A DNA stretch of 64,000 nucleotides from Acidimicrobiia bacterium (GCA_022822525.1 JAJEBN010000105.1:62001-126000); one strand, 5' to 3'; numbered from the stretch's first letter, positions 25,223-34,539 are shown. The notes: generated by a model from the letters alone, not told the origin. Made by a program: numbers and translations.

Positions 25223-27232
25223 ATGGCCGACCCTCGAAGCCGCGGTGCTGTGACCGCAGGTGCCTGGCTGGCCGCCGCTGCGGTGCTGGGCGCGCTGGCG
25301 GCGGCGTGCAGCCCAGACAGCGGCGAGCCAGTCGACCTGGGGCCCTCGATCACGGCGGGTCCCCGCCGCGACGCCGGCGACCCAGCCCCCGACGCCGACG
25401 CAGAGGCGGGCTCGGCATTGGGCGACCGAGAGGCGGTCGAGGCTCGACCCATCGTCGCGGGGAGCGGCGAGTTCCCCGTCTCGGGCGAGTTCCGGCCGCC
25501 GCTCGAACTGCCCGACGCAGTGGGGATCGGCGGCGAACGCATCTGGGTGCCGTGGCCGCCGTACCCCGAGCCCCGGGACGAACCCGACCAGGGCGGCCCC
25601 GCAGCAGTGACCGGCTCGCACTCGGAGCTGCTCGGCGACCTCGAGCGGGGTCACAACTACGCGATTGCCCAGCGGGCGCAGTGGGACTCGATGCCGCCCT
25701 ACCTGGCTGATGCCCGCACGGCGCTCGCCGAGGGCACCCGGGTGGCGCGCCGGCGCGGGGGCACGCCCTCAGCGTGGGAGCTGGTGATCGATCCGGCGGG
25801 ACTCGACCATCAGACCCGTCTCAGCGCCGACCGCAGCGCTGCCTATGACCACGTTGCGCTGTGCCCGCCCCATCCCACCGCCGAGGTGCTCGGTGTGGAC
25901 CCCGGCGGCACCGACGCCGAGCGTGACCGGGCAGGCGCCGCCGTCGAGGCATTCATCAGCGGGATGCGCTCGCCCGGGGGCCGTCCGATGCACTCGTGGG
26001 GCACCACCGTCAACGACATCGCCAAGCTGCTGGTGTACAGCCCCGGCGAGCCGATGGAGCTGGCCTTGGGCGGACACAGCCTGGCCGACGTCGGCTACTT
26101 CCCCGGCGACTGGTCATCGCAGGCACTCGCGTGGCTGACCCGGCGGGCGGCCCAGGGCGCCGTCACCGACTCGCTGGTGGGCCATGCCGCGGTCAGCACC
26201 GGGCCCAGCACGCTGTGGGAGGCGTGCAGCGACCTGGCGACGATCATCCCCGGCGTCTACACCGCTTCGCACCGCACCCGCCAGCTCGAATCGCTGTGGG
26301 CCCGGGGCCTGCGGCTCGAATTCACCGCACCGCCCGTCGAGCGTGCCTGGGTGGCAGACCTCAGCGCAGCCGGGCATGCCCTCGCGGTCGTGTGCCACCC
26401 GCCGGGGCAGTCGTTCCTGGTGGATGCGTCGACCGGCGAGCGACTCGATGGCGGTGTCGAGCACCGGGCTCAGGTCGAGGCCATGTGGCTCACGTGGTCG
26501 CGCCTCAGCTACCGGGTGCTCCGCAATGCCCTGTTCGAGGGCGACTGCAGCGGCGATGGGTTCGGGCGTGCGGTGCAGTGGCTCGACCAGGCCAAGGACG
26601 ATCACGCTTCGGGGGTCGACTGGGCTGAGCCGCGCGCGTGGGGCTCGGGCGTTCGCAGCCCGTGGATCGCGGTGCGCGACTGGGTCGACGTCGGCCAGGC
26701 GGAGGCGTGGCGGGCGCACCGCGATCACGGGTGGCACCTGGAGTTCTGGTGCGCCACCGGCATCCCGGTAGGGACCGTGGTGGACGGGGAGCTGCAGCGG
26801 CCGTCGCTGCAGGACCGGTGCACGGCTGCGCAGTGGGCTGCGCTGTCGGGGGCAGCGGCGAGCGCGCCGGTCGTCGACCCGGAGCTGTCCGCCACGCAGT
26901 GGGAGCCGGGCGTGAGCTGGCACGAGCGCATGTACCTCTCGCCGTTCAAGTCGCTCTCGCAGATCCTGGGCTGCTCGCCCGATGCCGATGCGATCGCTGC
27001 GACGCTCCAGCGCTCGGGCCCGCAGCGGGCAGCCCAGCAGCCCAAGCGGCCCTGGCCGCCCGGATCGCTGCCGCGAACTCCCGGCGGGCGCGCCTACCCG
27101 CGCCCGATGCCGCCGTGCCCCGAAGCCGGCTGGCCGCCGCACACCGACCGCTACTGGTGGCCCGGCGCCGAGCCGCTCGCCGAGCTGTCGGCGGATTCGT
27201 GGGCCGAGACGCCTGGTGGGGCCCCGTCATGA
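25223..27232 (+). CDS. Large exported lipoprotein of unknown function, first gene of the Tad operon
   Basis: The 669-residue product starts with a signal peptide ending in a lipobox-like LAAAC (Cys29), so it is probably a lipid-anchored envelope protein. AAGGAG (25210-25215) sits 7 nt before the ATG. After an acidic, Pro-rich linker it has a Trp-rich mature region with many WxxW-type spacings and several cysteines, and ends in a Pro-rich stretch. I recognise no domain. Its stop overlaps the ATG of the next secreted protein, tying it to the Tad machinery. It may be a surface-assembly or anchoring factor; that is inference. Confidence 0.7.
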   Translation: MADPRSRGAVTAGAWLAAAAVLGALAAACSPDSGEPVDLGPSITAGPRRDAGDPAPDADAEAGSALGDREAVEARPIVAGSGEFPVSGEFRPPLELPDAVGIGGERIWVPWPPYPEPRDEPDQGGPAAVTGSHSELLGDLERGHNYAIAQRAQWDSMPPYLADARTALAEGTRVARRRGGTPSAWELVIDPAGLDHQTRLSADRSAAYDHVALCPPHPTAEVLGVDPGGTDAERDRAGAAVEAFISGMRSPGGRPMHSWGTTVNDIAKLLVYSPGEPMELALGGHSLADVGYFPGDWSSQALAWLTRRAAQGAVTDSLVGHAAVSTGPSTLWEACSDLATIIPGVYTASHRTRQLESLWARGLRLEFTAPPVERAWVADLSAAGHALAVVCHPPGQSFLVDASTGERLDGGVEHRAQVEAMWLTWSRLSYRVLRNALFEGDCSGDGFGRAVQWLDQAKDDHASGVDWAEPRAWGSGVRSPWIAVRDWVDVGQAEAWRAHRDHGWHLEFWCATGIPVGTVVDGELQRPSLQDRCTAAQWAALSGAAASAPVVDPELSATQWEPGVSWHERMYLSPFKSLSQILGCSPDADAIAATLQRSGPQRAAQQPKRPWPPGSLPRTPGGRAYPRPMPPCPEAGWPPHTDRYWWPGAEPLAELSADSWAETPGGAPS

Positions 27233-29484
27233 GCGGCGCGAAGGTCACAGCACCGCTCGGCGCACCGGCGCCGCTCGATGCCCGCAGCGCGCGCAGCGCC
27301 TCCGGCGGCTTCGCCCGCGCGGCGCGGCGCTGGCTGGCCGGGCTGATCGTTGCGAGCTCGGCGCTGGTCGTGGTGGGTGCGTCCGGCACCCCCGCAGAGG
27401 CGCAGTCGTCGGTGGCGCCGGTGCTGAGCTGCCCTGCCGGCATGTCGCTCGACAGCTCGGGCGGGCAGTGCCTGACGCCGCGCACCGAGACCGCACTGCG
27501 CCCGTCGAGCTGCTCGGGCTCATCGGTGCAGGTGCCCGGCCAGTACGGCGGGCATGTCTGCCAGACCAGGGTGACCACGACGGTGGACACCGGCCGCACC
27601 CGGCAGGTCTACAGCCACACCACCTACGCCGAGGTGTGGATAGCGACGGGCACCGAGACCGTCCAGACCGGTACGAACCGCGTCTGGGTGCCGCCGCGGA
27701 CCCAGATCGAGCCGCTGGTGCCGCCGCTGCGCATCCAGACGGGCACCACCCGGCGCTGCGACTTCGATCCGATCTCGGGCCAGTATTTCAACTGCCGCGA
27801 CGTGCCGGTGTACGGCTACCAGACCACTCACACCGTCACCATTCCGGGCTACTGGCGCGAGGAGCCCATCTACGAAACGCGTGAGACGGGCTACTGGGAC
27901 CGGGTGCCCACGATCCACTACACCACCGTGCCGGTCTATGAGACCGTGGTGAGCTGGGTGACCACACCCGCCACCCAGGGTCCGTGCCCGTCAGGCTGGC
28001 AGTCCGCGGGGAGCCAGTGCTCGCGCACCGTGTTCGGCCCGCCGTCGTCTGCGCCCATCCAGAGCTGCCCCTCGGGTTCGGTGCCCCGATACGGCGATGC
28101 GCTGGGCGGCAACGGCCCGTCGGCACTGACCTGCCAGTCCTCGGGGCCGGGCTCGACGCCCGACACCGGCACCGATCCCGAGGACAGCGGCGGTCCCGGC
28201 GCCAGCCCCGACGGCGGGGCGCGGCCGCTGCATCACCTGGCCGGCGAGAGCGACGAGCGGCTGGCCGAGCTGGGCATCCACCGTTGCGCGGACGGCTTGC
28301 TGTCGTACGTGCCGTGCGACGAGCTGCCCGGACGCACCTGGGACAGCGACCCCGATGTCTGCGACGGCATCGAGGGAACGACCTACCGGCCCGATCACGG
28401 CGGGAGCTGCGTCACCGAGAGCGACCTGCTCAACAAGTGCACGACGCCTGGCGACTGCGAGGAGACCACCATCCGTACCTACTGCCCGGCGATCGGCGAG
28501 CTGGCAAACACGCAGATACAGGAGCACGCTCACCCAGAGCGCGGCGCGGAGACCTACCGGGTGTGCATCTTCGATTGCTCGAGTTTCGGCACGCTGCCGC
28601 CATATGTGCAGTCGCGCATCAACGGCTCCTACGACTACGCCTGCCTTCAGGAGCCGGAAGAAGAGCCTTCCCCGACGACAACGACCGTCACGACGACCAC
28701 GACGACGCCCGACGATGACAAGGACGGTGACGGTCCGGGCGACGGCGACGGGCCGGGCGACGGCGGCGACCCTGTCGTGCCGCCTGGCACGTCGGTGGCC
28801 ACCACCCTGCCCACGACGACCACCGAGGCGCCCGGATCGCAGTGCCCCGCACTGCCGCCGCTGCCGCTCAGCGCAGCCGATGCCGCTGCGCTGGCGTGGG
28901 AATCGCACGTGCGCTCAGCGAACGCGGTCACGTCTCCCCAGCATCACATGCCCGGCGGAGGCGGGTTCTTGCAAGTGGCGCCTGGACGAGGCTGGATGCG
29001 CGCGTTGCGCACCGTGCACATCAGCGATGCGAACTGTGTGTGGACGGCGACGCAGTTGCGCACGGCCTGGTCAGAGCTGCGGCCGTGGATCGCCGCCGAC
29101 CGCCGGCTGATCGAGTCCGAGCCCGACGCAAGGCACTTGGCAGACCGCTGGGATGCGCTGAGCGTTGACCAGCAGCAATTCCTGCGCCAGTGGCACCGAC
29201 CCGGCGCAATTCCCGCCGAGGTCACCTGTCCGGTGGACGACGCCAGCGGGGCCACCGCATCGACGCGTTGCGGCTGGTCGCTCGGTCACCCTGCGGCATA
29301 CGCGTGGCGCTTCGATGTGTGCTTCGAAGCGACACCGGCACCGGGACAGCCTGGCACCGGCGGCGGATTGCCCCCAAGCGACAGCTGTTGGGCGACGCTC
29401 AGCTCGGGAGTGGACTGGATCCGCACGGTGAGCGACTTCGCGGATGGTCGGGTGACCATCAGCCAGAGCGGGGCGCGGTCGTGA
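27229..29484 (+). CDS. Large secreted Cys- and Thr-rich protein of unknown function
   Basis: The 751-residue product has a signal peptide (hydrophobic core about residues 36-51, likely cleavage after AEA at 58). A cysteine-containing region follows (LSCPAGMSLDSSGGQC and later GPCPSGWQSAGSQC, a repeated C-P-S/A-G theme). Next come beta-prone repeats rich in YxT and V-W (PVYGYQTTHTV, EPIYETRETGYWD, PVYETVVSW). A linker of Thr runs and G-D-G-D/P repeats (about residues 475-520) leads to a C-terminal domain with HISDANCVW and several Cys. There is no LPXTG anchor. The gene overlaps its neighbours by 4 nt on both sides. A pilus-associated adhesin is plausible but unproven. Confidence 0.68.
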   Translation: MSGAKVTAPLGAPAPLDARSARSASGGFARAARRWLAGLIVASSALVVVGASGTPAEAQSSVAPVLSCPAGMSLDSSGGQCLTPRTETALRPSSCSGSSVQVPGQYGGHVCQTRVTTTVDTGRTRQVYSHTTYAEVWIATGTETVQTGTNRVWVPPRTQIEPLVPPLRIQTGTTRRCDFDPISGQYFNCRDVPVYGYQTTHTVTIPGYWREEPIYETRETGYWDRVPTIHYTTVPVYETVVSWVTTPATQGPCPSGWQSAGSQCSRTVFGPPSSAPIQSCPSGSVPRYGDALGGNGPSALTCQSSGPGSTPDTGTDPEDSGGPGASPDGGARPLHHLAGESDERLAELGIHRCADGLLSYVPCDELPGRTWDSDPDVCDGIEGTTYRPDHGGSCVTESDLLNKCTTPGDCEETTIRTYCPAIGELANTQIQEHAHPERGAETYRVCIFDCSSFGTLPPYVQSRINGSYDYACLQEPEEEPSPTTTTVTTTTTTPDDDKDGDGPGDGDGPGDGGDPVVPPGTSVATTLPTTTTEAPGSQCPALPPLPLSAADAAALAWESHVRSANAVTSPQHHMPGGGGFLQVAPGRGWMRALRTVHISDANCVWTATQLRTAWSELRPWIAADRRLIESEPDARHLADRWDALSVDQQQFLRQWHRPGAIPAEVTCPVDDASGATASTRCGWSLGHPAAYAWRFDVCFEATPAPGQPGTGGGLPPSDSCWATLSSGVDWIRTVSDFADGRVTISQSGARS

Positions 29485-30257
29485 CGATGTCGGCCAGACC
29501 CGGCTTCGGGCCCGACGACCAGGCGCCTGCCCTGCCAGGCGGGCAGCGCGCCGGCGTCGAACCGTGGCGCCTTGGTGTTGCCGCGGTGATCGTCGCCGTC
29601 GTCGTGGCAGCGATCTGGCTGTGGGGTCGCCCGCACCGCGAGCCTCCACCAGCGCTTGTGGCGGTGACGTCCGAGGCGTGGCTCGCAGGCCAGCCGCCGG
29701 GCGCGTTCGAAGTCGCAGGAGTTCCCGAGGGCCTCGCCGGCCGGTTCGTCGATCCGGATTCGATCGCGGGCAGCGTCGTGGCCTTCGACGTCCCCGCCGG
29801 GACGTTCGTCACCGAGGCCCTGCTGGGCCCGCCGGACGTAGCTGAGGGCGCGCGCACCGCCATCCGCCTGAGCGCCGACACTTCAGCCTGGCCGGAGCCC
29901 GGCCCGCGTGCTGGCAGCCGCGCCGTGGTGGCGGGCGTGCTGGGCGGCTGCGCACTCGATGTGACGACGCTGGTGGGCGGCGCAGAGGGGAGCATCGTGG
30001 TGCACCTCGACGCACCCGGTGCTGCGCGCTACGCGCGTGCCGCGGAGCTCGACGGCCTCGTGGTGTGGCCGGCGCCGCCCGATGGCTGGCCCGGGTGCCG
30101 GCCGGCGGGGGCCGTGGGCACGGTTTCGTCGCCGTTCGGCAGCGAGATGCCATACGGACTCCGCAGCCAGGAACCGCCGGGATTCGACGGTGACGCTGCG
30201 GCGGGACGTGGCAACCAGACGCCGCCGACGCAGTCCGGTGAGCCGACGGGGGGCTGA
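29481..30257 (+). CDS. Membrane-anchored SAF-domain protein (CpaB/RcpC-like)
   Basis: The 258-residue protein has a short cytoplasmic N-terminus, one membrane segment (LGVAAVIVAVVVAAIWLWG, about 32-50) and an external part with SAF-like features: WLAGQPPGAFEVAGVPEGL, then VVAFDVPAGTFVTEALL, the beta-clip pattern of CpaB/FlgA proteins. In Tad systems CpaB/RcpC is a periplasmic assembly component. The C-terminal 60 residues are Gly/Pro-rich. GTG 29481 overlaps the previous stop; ATG 29487 is an alternative. It stands just before the ATPase, as expected for a Tad locus. Confidence 0.68.
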   Translation: MTMSARPGFGPDDQAPALPGGQRAGVEPWRLGVAAVIVAVVVAAIWLWGRPHREPPPALVAVTSEAWLAGQPPGAFEVAGVPEGLAGRFVDPDSIAGSVVAFDVPAGTFVTEALLGPPDVAEGARTAIRLSADTSAWPEPGPRAGSRAVVAGVLGGCALDVTTLVGGAEGSIVVHLDAPGAARYARAAELDGLVVWPAPPDGWPGCRPAGAVGTVSSPFGSEMPYGLRSQEPPGFDGDAAAGRGNQTPPTQSGEPTGG

Positions 30258-30260
30258 GAC

Positions 30261-32222
30261 ATGCTGCTCGTGCTGTGCGATGACGCCATGAGCGCCCCGG
30301 CGCGCGATTGGGTGCGCGATGCGCTGCGGGCCGGGTTGTCCTCCGTTGCGGGCCAGGTCTGGTTCGCCGCCGACGTCGTGTCGATGCCGCGCCCGGGCCA
30401 AGCAGGCGAGCCGTGTGTGGCGTGGCTGTCCAGCAGCGCCGAACCCGATGCAATCGCTGCTGCGGCCGCGGCTTCCAGCGAGGTGGTGCTGCTGCTCGGT
30501 GCGCCCGCTGCCCGTGCTGCAGCCAGTGCGGCCGGCGGCCCTCACGCGGCGCAGGCTTGGCACGTAGCCGCCTCAGGCGGGGTGCCGCGCACCGCGGTGT
30601 GGCTGCCGACCACAAACGGCGGTCGCGGCGATCCCACCGGCGAGCTGTCCGCGGCACTGGATGCGAACCGGGTAGTGCGCATCAAGCGGGTGGGCGCTCG
30701 TGGCGGGTACCGGCAGCTCTACCGGTTGGGGCGCTCGCTGGCGTCATCGGCATGCGCGCCGCAGCGACTCGACCGCACCGATGGCGCGGTGCGACGGCGC
30801 ACCGCCGCTCGCGCTGCCACCGACGCGCTCTCAGAACTGCTCGACGAGCCCGACATCGAGGAATTCCAGATCCGCGGCGGGGAGTCGATGCTCGTGCAGT
30901 ACGCCGACGGCCGGGTGGAGCGACGGCCGTCGCCGTTCGCCGCGGATGGCGACCTCATCGAGGCAGTGCGCTTTTTGGCGAGCTATTCCGGTGATCGGCC
31001 TCAGCGCTTCGACGAGCTCGATCCCCGGCTGGATGTGCGTGTCGGCGACCGCTGGCGCCTGCACGCTGAGGCATTCGTGACGAGCCCGCCCAACGTCGTG
31101 CTCCGTTCGAACATGGCGGGCCGGATGCGCCTTGACGACCTCGGTGTCGCCTCGAACGAGCTCGGCAGCGTGCTCATCGAGGCCATCGCCGGCCGGGCCC
31201 GGGCCAATGTGGTGGTCGCAGCGACGATGGGCGGCGGCAAGACCACGCTGTGCCAGGCCCTGCTGGCGGCGGTGCCCGATCACGAGCGCATCGACACCAT
31301 CGAGGACACACCGGAGCTGCGGCTGGCGGAGTACGGCATCCATCCCAACACCTATGAGCGGCTGACCCGCGACGCCAATCAGGACGGCCACGGCCGCCAT
31401 TCGATGGCAGACCACATTCGTGATTCCAAACGGGCGAACGCCGCCAAGCTGGTGGTGGGCGAGATCCGCGGCGAGGGCTGCGAGGCGCTGCTGGATGCCA
31501 TGTCCTCGGGCATCGACGGCTGCCTGGTGACGCTCCACTCCCAGCCGGGCAAGGGCGTGCTGGAAAAGCTCGTGGCGTACGCCTGCTCCGAGGGCGCCGA
31601 GCCCGACTATGCGCGCCGCCAGATCGCCGCCGCGGTGGACCTGTGCGTGTGGATGGGCCGCAACGACGCCGGCGAGCGGGTGGTGGCCGATGTCACCCAG
31701 CTCACCGGCATCGACGATCTCAGCGGGGTCATCTCGACGACCTGCCTGTGGGCGCTGCGACCGGGCGACCGCTGGGCCACGCCGGCTGGTCGCCCCACCG
31801 GCCGCATGGCAGAGGTGTATGCGTCTGCCGGCCTTCCTGCGGCGGGCGGAGACGCCGACCTGCCGGCTGCGTACTCGCAGATCGTGGACGTACCCACGAC
31901 GTCGGAGCCCGGCACCGCGCTGCCGTCTGCCGACTCGCCGGTCCAACCGCCGCGGCACGCGGAGGTGCAGCAGCCGAGGCGGGCACCGCAGCCCGCAGAG
32001 GGCCCGCTCCACGTGGTCGGGGCGTCCGGCGCGATGCAGCCGCCAGCCAGCGCATCGCCACTGGGCGACGAGCCGCCGGATCTGCAAACGGAACCGCTGT
32101 TGAACCTCTCTGCACGTGACAACGGACAGTCGCACGAAGTGCTGTGGGATCCGGGTCCGCTCGTGCCGATGCACGACCCCCCGCCATACGAGCCGCTCGT
32201 TGCCGAGGAAGAGGCGTGCTGA
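30261..32222 (+). CDS. CpaF/TadA-family secretion ATPase with N- and C-terminal extensions
   Basis: This is the motor ATPase of a Tad-type pilus or secretion system. The 653-residue protein contains the CpaF core at roughly 180-510: Walker A GGGKTT (324-329), the Asp-box IDTIEDTPEL, Walker B-like KLVVGEIRGEGCEALLDAM and the His-box VTLHSQPGKG. CpaF proteins usually have 400-450 residues. The first 170 residues here look like an extra alpha/beta domain without a P-loop, perhaps a CpaE/TadZ-type receiver remnant. The last 130 are Pro-rich and low complexity. tadB overlaps its 3' end. Confidence 0.86.
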   Translation: MLLVLCDDAMSAPARDWVRDALRAGLSSVAGQVWFAADVVSMPRPGQAGEPCVAWLSSSAEPDAIAAAAAASSEVVLLLGAPAARAAASAAGGPHAAQAWHVAASGGVPRTAVWLPTTNGGRGDPTGELSAALDANRVVRIKRVGARGGYRQLYRLGRSLASSACAPQRLDRTDGAVRRRTAARAATDALSELLDEPDIEEFQIRGGESMLVQYADGRVERRPSPFAADGDLIEAVRFLASYSGDRPQRFDELDPRLDVRVGDRWRLHAEAFVTSPPNVVLRSNMAGRMRLDDLGVASNELGSVLIEAIAGRARANVVVAATMGGGKTTLCQALLAAVPDHERIDTIEDTPELRLAEYGIHPNTYERLTRDANQDGHGRHSMADHIRDSKRANAAKLVVGEIRGEGCEALLDAMSSGIDGCLVTLHSQPGKGVLEKLVAYACSEGAEPDYARRQIAAAVDLCVWMGRNDAGERVVADVTQLTGIDDLSGVISTTCLWALRPGDRWATPAGRPTGRMAEVYASAGLPAAGGDADLPAAYSQIVDVPTTSEPGTALPSADSPVQPPRHAEVQQPRRAPQPAEGPLHVVGASGAMQPPASASPLGDEPPDLQTEPLLNLSARDNGQSHEVLWDPGPLVPMHDPPPYEPLVAEEEAC

Positions 32223-32989
32223 GGTTCGCGGCGTTCGGTGCAGCCGGCTGCACGGCGTCGCTGTGGCTGCTGTTCGGCGCCGCTCGCCGGGGTGCGCGGC
32301 GCAGCTCTGCACCATCGCGGTGGCCGCTGATGATGACCGGCGCTGCGGCGTTCATCGCCGGGCTGGCGTACGGGCCGGCGGCGGCGGGGGTTGCAGGCGC
32401 AGTGGCCGGCATCGGCGCATGGTGCGCCGCGTGCATCATCCGAAGCCGCCAGCGTGTCGATGCAGCAGAGTCGGTAGCGCAGTTCGCATCGATCCTCGCC
32501 AACCAGGCGCAGGTGTCGCGCACCGTGGTGGACGCGCTCGAAACCTCGGCGCCGCTGGCCACCGGGCCGATCGCGCGGACTGCCGCCAAGCTCGTCGACG
32601 AATGCCGCAGCGTCGGCATCGAAGCAGCAGCGCAGCGGTTCGCAGCAGGCGCTGACGGCGCGGTTGCGGCCTGGCTGGCTGACGTCGTCGCGGTCGCGGC
32701 GGCGAGCGGCGGCCAATGGGTGCCGATATTGGGCGTGCTCGAGGCAGAAGCTGCCGAGGCCGCCGCCACCGCACGTCACTTCCACCGTCATGTCGCTGCC
32801 AACCTGCCCCAGCTCGGGCTTGCAGCGGCGCTCGGTGCCGCGGTTGCGCTGGGCAGCGCGCTGGTGAGCCCCGATGCGTGGGCATGGCTGTCGGGAGCGC
32901 AGGGTCAGCGCGTCGGGCTGGCCGCAACCGTGGTCGCCGTGGCGATCAGCGCCCGGCCGCTCAGCGCAGCCTGGGAGATGCTCAGGTGA
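32216..32989 (+). CDS. TadB-like inner-membrane platform protein
   Basis: The 257-residue protein has two membrane segments near the N-terminus (about 5-20 and 36-75), a cytoplasmic helical stretch (RVDAAESVAQFASILANQ, then QVSRTVVDALETSA) typical of the T2SSF/GspF domain in TadB, and two C-terminal membrane segments. TadB and TadC form the membrane platform on which the ATPase acts. GTG 32216 overlaps the ATPase stop, and the 3' end overlaps the next gene (GTGA). Confidence 0.75.
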   Translation: MLRFAAFGAAGCTASLWLLFGAARRGARRSSAPSRWPLMMTGAAAFIAGLAYGPAAAGVAGAVAGIGAWCAACIIRSRQRVDAAESVAQFASILANQAQVSRTVVDALETSAPLATGPIARTAAKLVDECRSVGIEAAAQRFAAGADGAVAAWLADVVAVAAASGGQWVPILGVLEAEAAEAAATARHFHRHVAANLPQLGLAAALGAAVALGSALVSPDAWAWLSGAQGQRVGLAATVVAVAISARPLSAAWEMLR

Positions 32990-33753
32990 GCGTGCCCTGG
33001 CCGCCAGCGGGCGCGCTCGGGATGTGGCTGATGGCCGGCACGGGCGCGTGCGCCGCCATCGGGTTGCTGGCGTCGAGCGAGCGTCGCCGCCGGAATCGCC
33101 GACGGCTGACGGCCCTCGGCTGGAGCCCGGCGCGCCTGGCGATCCTCACCGTGATCGTGGCGGTCAGCACGATCGGCGTCGGCTTCGTCGCCGGCGGCCG
33201 GTTGTCCCCGAACGAGGGGATCTCGCTCGCGACGGCTCTGGCGTGGTCGCTGCTGGCGGCCGTGGCGGCGGCGTGGGCTGTGCCCGGCCTGATGGCTGCG
33301 GCGGTGCTGGCCGGCCACCGGCGCCGTGCCGACGAAGCGGTGCTGCTGTGGCTGCGCCGGATACGTCTCTTCGTGGCGTCTGGGCACCCGATCAGCGTGG
33401 CGGTGCTGGACGCGGCCGAGCGCGTCACCGATCCCGCATTCGCACCCGCTGCCGGGGCGGTCAACGCAGCGGTGCTCGGCGGGCGCGACCCGCTGGCGGC
33501 GGTGGCAGCGCAGCTCGGCGATTCGCCGACGGCATCGCTGCTGCGCACCGTGGACGCTGCCGAGCGCTCGGGCGCCGCGGCGTCTGAGCTGCTTGATCGT
33601 GTCCTGGACCGTGTGGTGCGCGCCATGGACGACCGCCGCCGCGAGTCCATCGACCGCCTCGCCCGCTCGGTGGGCGCGTCCGCCTCGCTGCTCGCGGTGG
33701 TGGCCTCCGCCGTGGTCATGGCGACCGTCGTCATGACCCTGCCGACAGTGTGA
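32986..33753 (+). CDS. TadC-like inner-membrane platform protein
   Basis: The 255-residue protein has two N-terminal membrane segments, a third pair around residues 75-105, a helical T2SSF-like cytoplasmic region (DEAVLLWLRRIRLFVASGHPISVAVLDAAE and DSPTASLLRTVDAAERSG, seen in pieces) and a C-terminal membrane segment (SVGASASLLAVVASAVVMATVV). This fits TadC, the second platform protein. GTG 32986 overlaps the tadB-like stop. Confidence 0.75.
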   Translation: MSVPWPPAGALGMWLMAGTGACAAIGLLASSERRRRNRRRLTALGWSPARLAILTVIVAVSTIGVGFVAGGRLSPNEGISLATALAWSLLAAVAAAWAVPGLMAAAVLAGHRRRADEAVLLWLRRIRLFVASGHPISVAVLDAAERVTDPAFAPAAGAVNAAVLGGRDPLAAVAAQLGDSPTASLLRTVDAAERSGAAASELLDRVLDRVVRAMDDRRRESIDRLARSVGASASLLAVVASAVVMATVVMTLPTV

Positions 33754-33818
33754 GCACGGCACGCCCTTGCGACCCCGACGATCCCGACCGCCCGCAGCCG
33801 CGGGCAAGGAGCAAACAC

Positions 33819-34025
33819 ATGGATTCACCGGTCACCAAGCTGATCTTCATCGCCGCCGCCGTCGCCGCCTCGATTCTCGTTGTGACGGTGATGTGGACGA
33901 CCCTCGGCGACAACGCGCCGCAAGCTCACGACAGCACCGTCGACTTCAGCAAGATCACAACGAAGAACCTGTGCGAGGCGGTCGACGGCAAATGGGCATC
34001 CGACGCATGTACGAAGAAGTCGTAG
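33819..34025 (+). CDS. 68-residue single-pass protein in the pilin position of the Tad operon
   Basis: AAGGAG (33806-33811) lies 7 nt before ATG 33819, fixing this start over the GTG at 33750. The product has one hydrophobic segment (LIFIAAAVAASILVVTVMW, about 8-26) and a short external tail with two cysteines (KNLCEAV...DACTKK). Actinobacterial Tad operons usually encode the Flp pilin here, between tadC and tadE. No G/A-xxxxEY prepilin cleavage site is seen. It may be an unusual pilin, a minor component, or something unrelated. Confidence 0.65.
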   Translation: MDSPVTKLIFIAAAVAASILVVTVMWTTLGDNAPQAHDSTVDFSKITTKNLCEAVDGKWASDACTKKS

Positions 34026-34122
34026 CCGTTGGTGACGCCAATGCTCTGCGTCGCCATTCGCTGTGTGAGTCGTTCGCCCCGCCCCTCGCGGCGGTGCCCG
34101 CGTGCGTGAGCCTGGTTGAGCG

Positions 34123-34539
34123 ATGGACAGCTCGCTCTCGATCCTGCGCTTGTTCAGCGTGCTGGTGGTGTTCATGGGATTGGTGATCTCGCTGTTCGCT
34201 CGCCAGGTCGGCGCTGCTGCGGCGCAGGGCGCAGCCGACGCCGCAGCGGTCGCCGTCACCGATCTGGTGCCGGCGGACTGGGATTGCACCGAGGTGGACC
34301 TGCCTGCCGATGCCCGGGCTACGGCGGCGCGGGTCGCGCTGGACCGCGCAGCGCAGCTCGCCGCCGTCCAGCCGACGGCCGTCGAGGTGCATGCCGACCC
34401 GACATGCTCGGTCATCGTGTCAGTGCGGGTCTCCTCCGCGGGCTGGCTCGGCGGGGGCGGGGCGCTCGGGGTGGCGTGCCGGCGCCCGCCGTCTGCGGGA
34501 GGCGCCGCACTGTGGGCGCCGGTGGCACCGCCGTGCTGA
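34123..34539 (+). CDS. TadE/TadG-like pseudopilin
   Basis: The 138-residue protein starts with a short N-terminus and a membrane helix (LRLFSVLVVFMGLVISLFA, about 8-26), followed by QVGAAAAQGAADAAAVAV, the Ala-rich amphipathic segment seen in TadE/TadG-type proteins. The external part has three cysteines and ends in a Gly/Pro-rich tail. In Tad systems these pseudopilins help pilus assembly. The prepilin peptidase at 20.3 kb could process it. It is separated by 97 nt from the preceding small gene. Confidence 0.6.
   Translation: MDSSLSILRLFSVLVVFMGLVISLFARQVGAAAAQGAADAAAVAVTDLVPADWDCTEVDLPADARATAARVALDRAAQLAAVQPTAVEVHADPTCSVIVSVRVSSAGWLGGGGALGVACRRPPSAGGAALWAPVAPPC

Noticed and set aside
33750..33818. 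GTG 33750 as start of the small Tad-operon protein, adding 23 residues
   Set aside because: The added residues are Pro/Arg/Asp-rich and would precede the membrane helix. ATG 33819 has a clear AAGGAG at good spacing.
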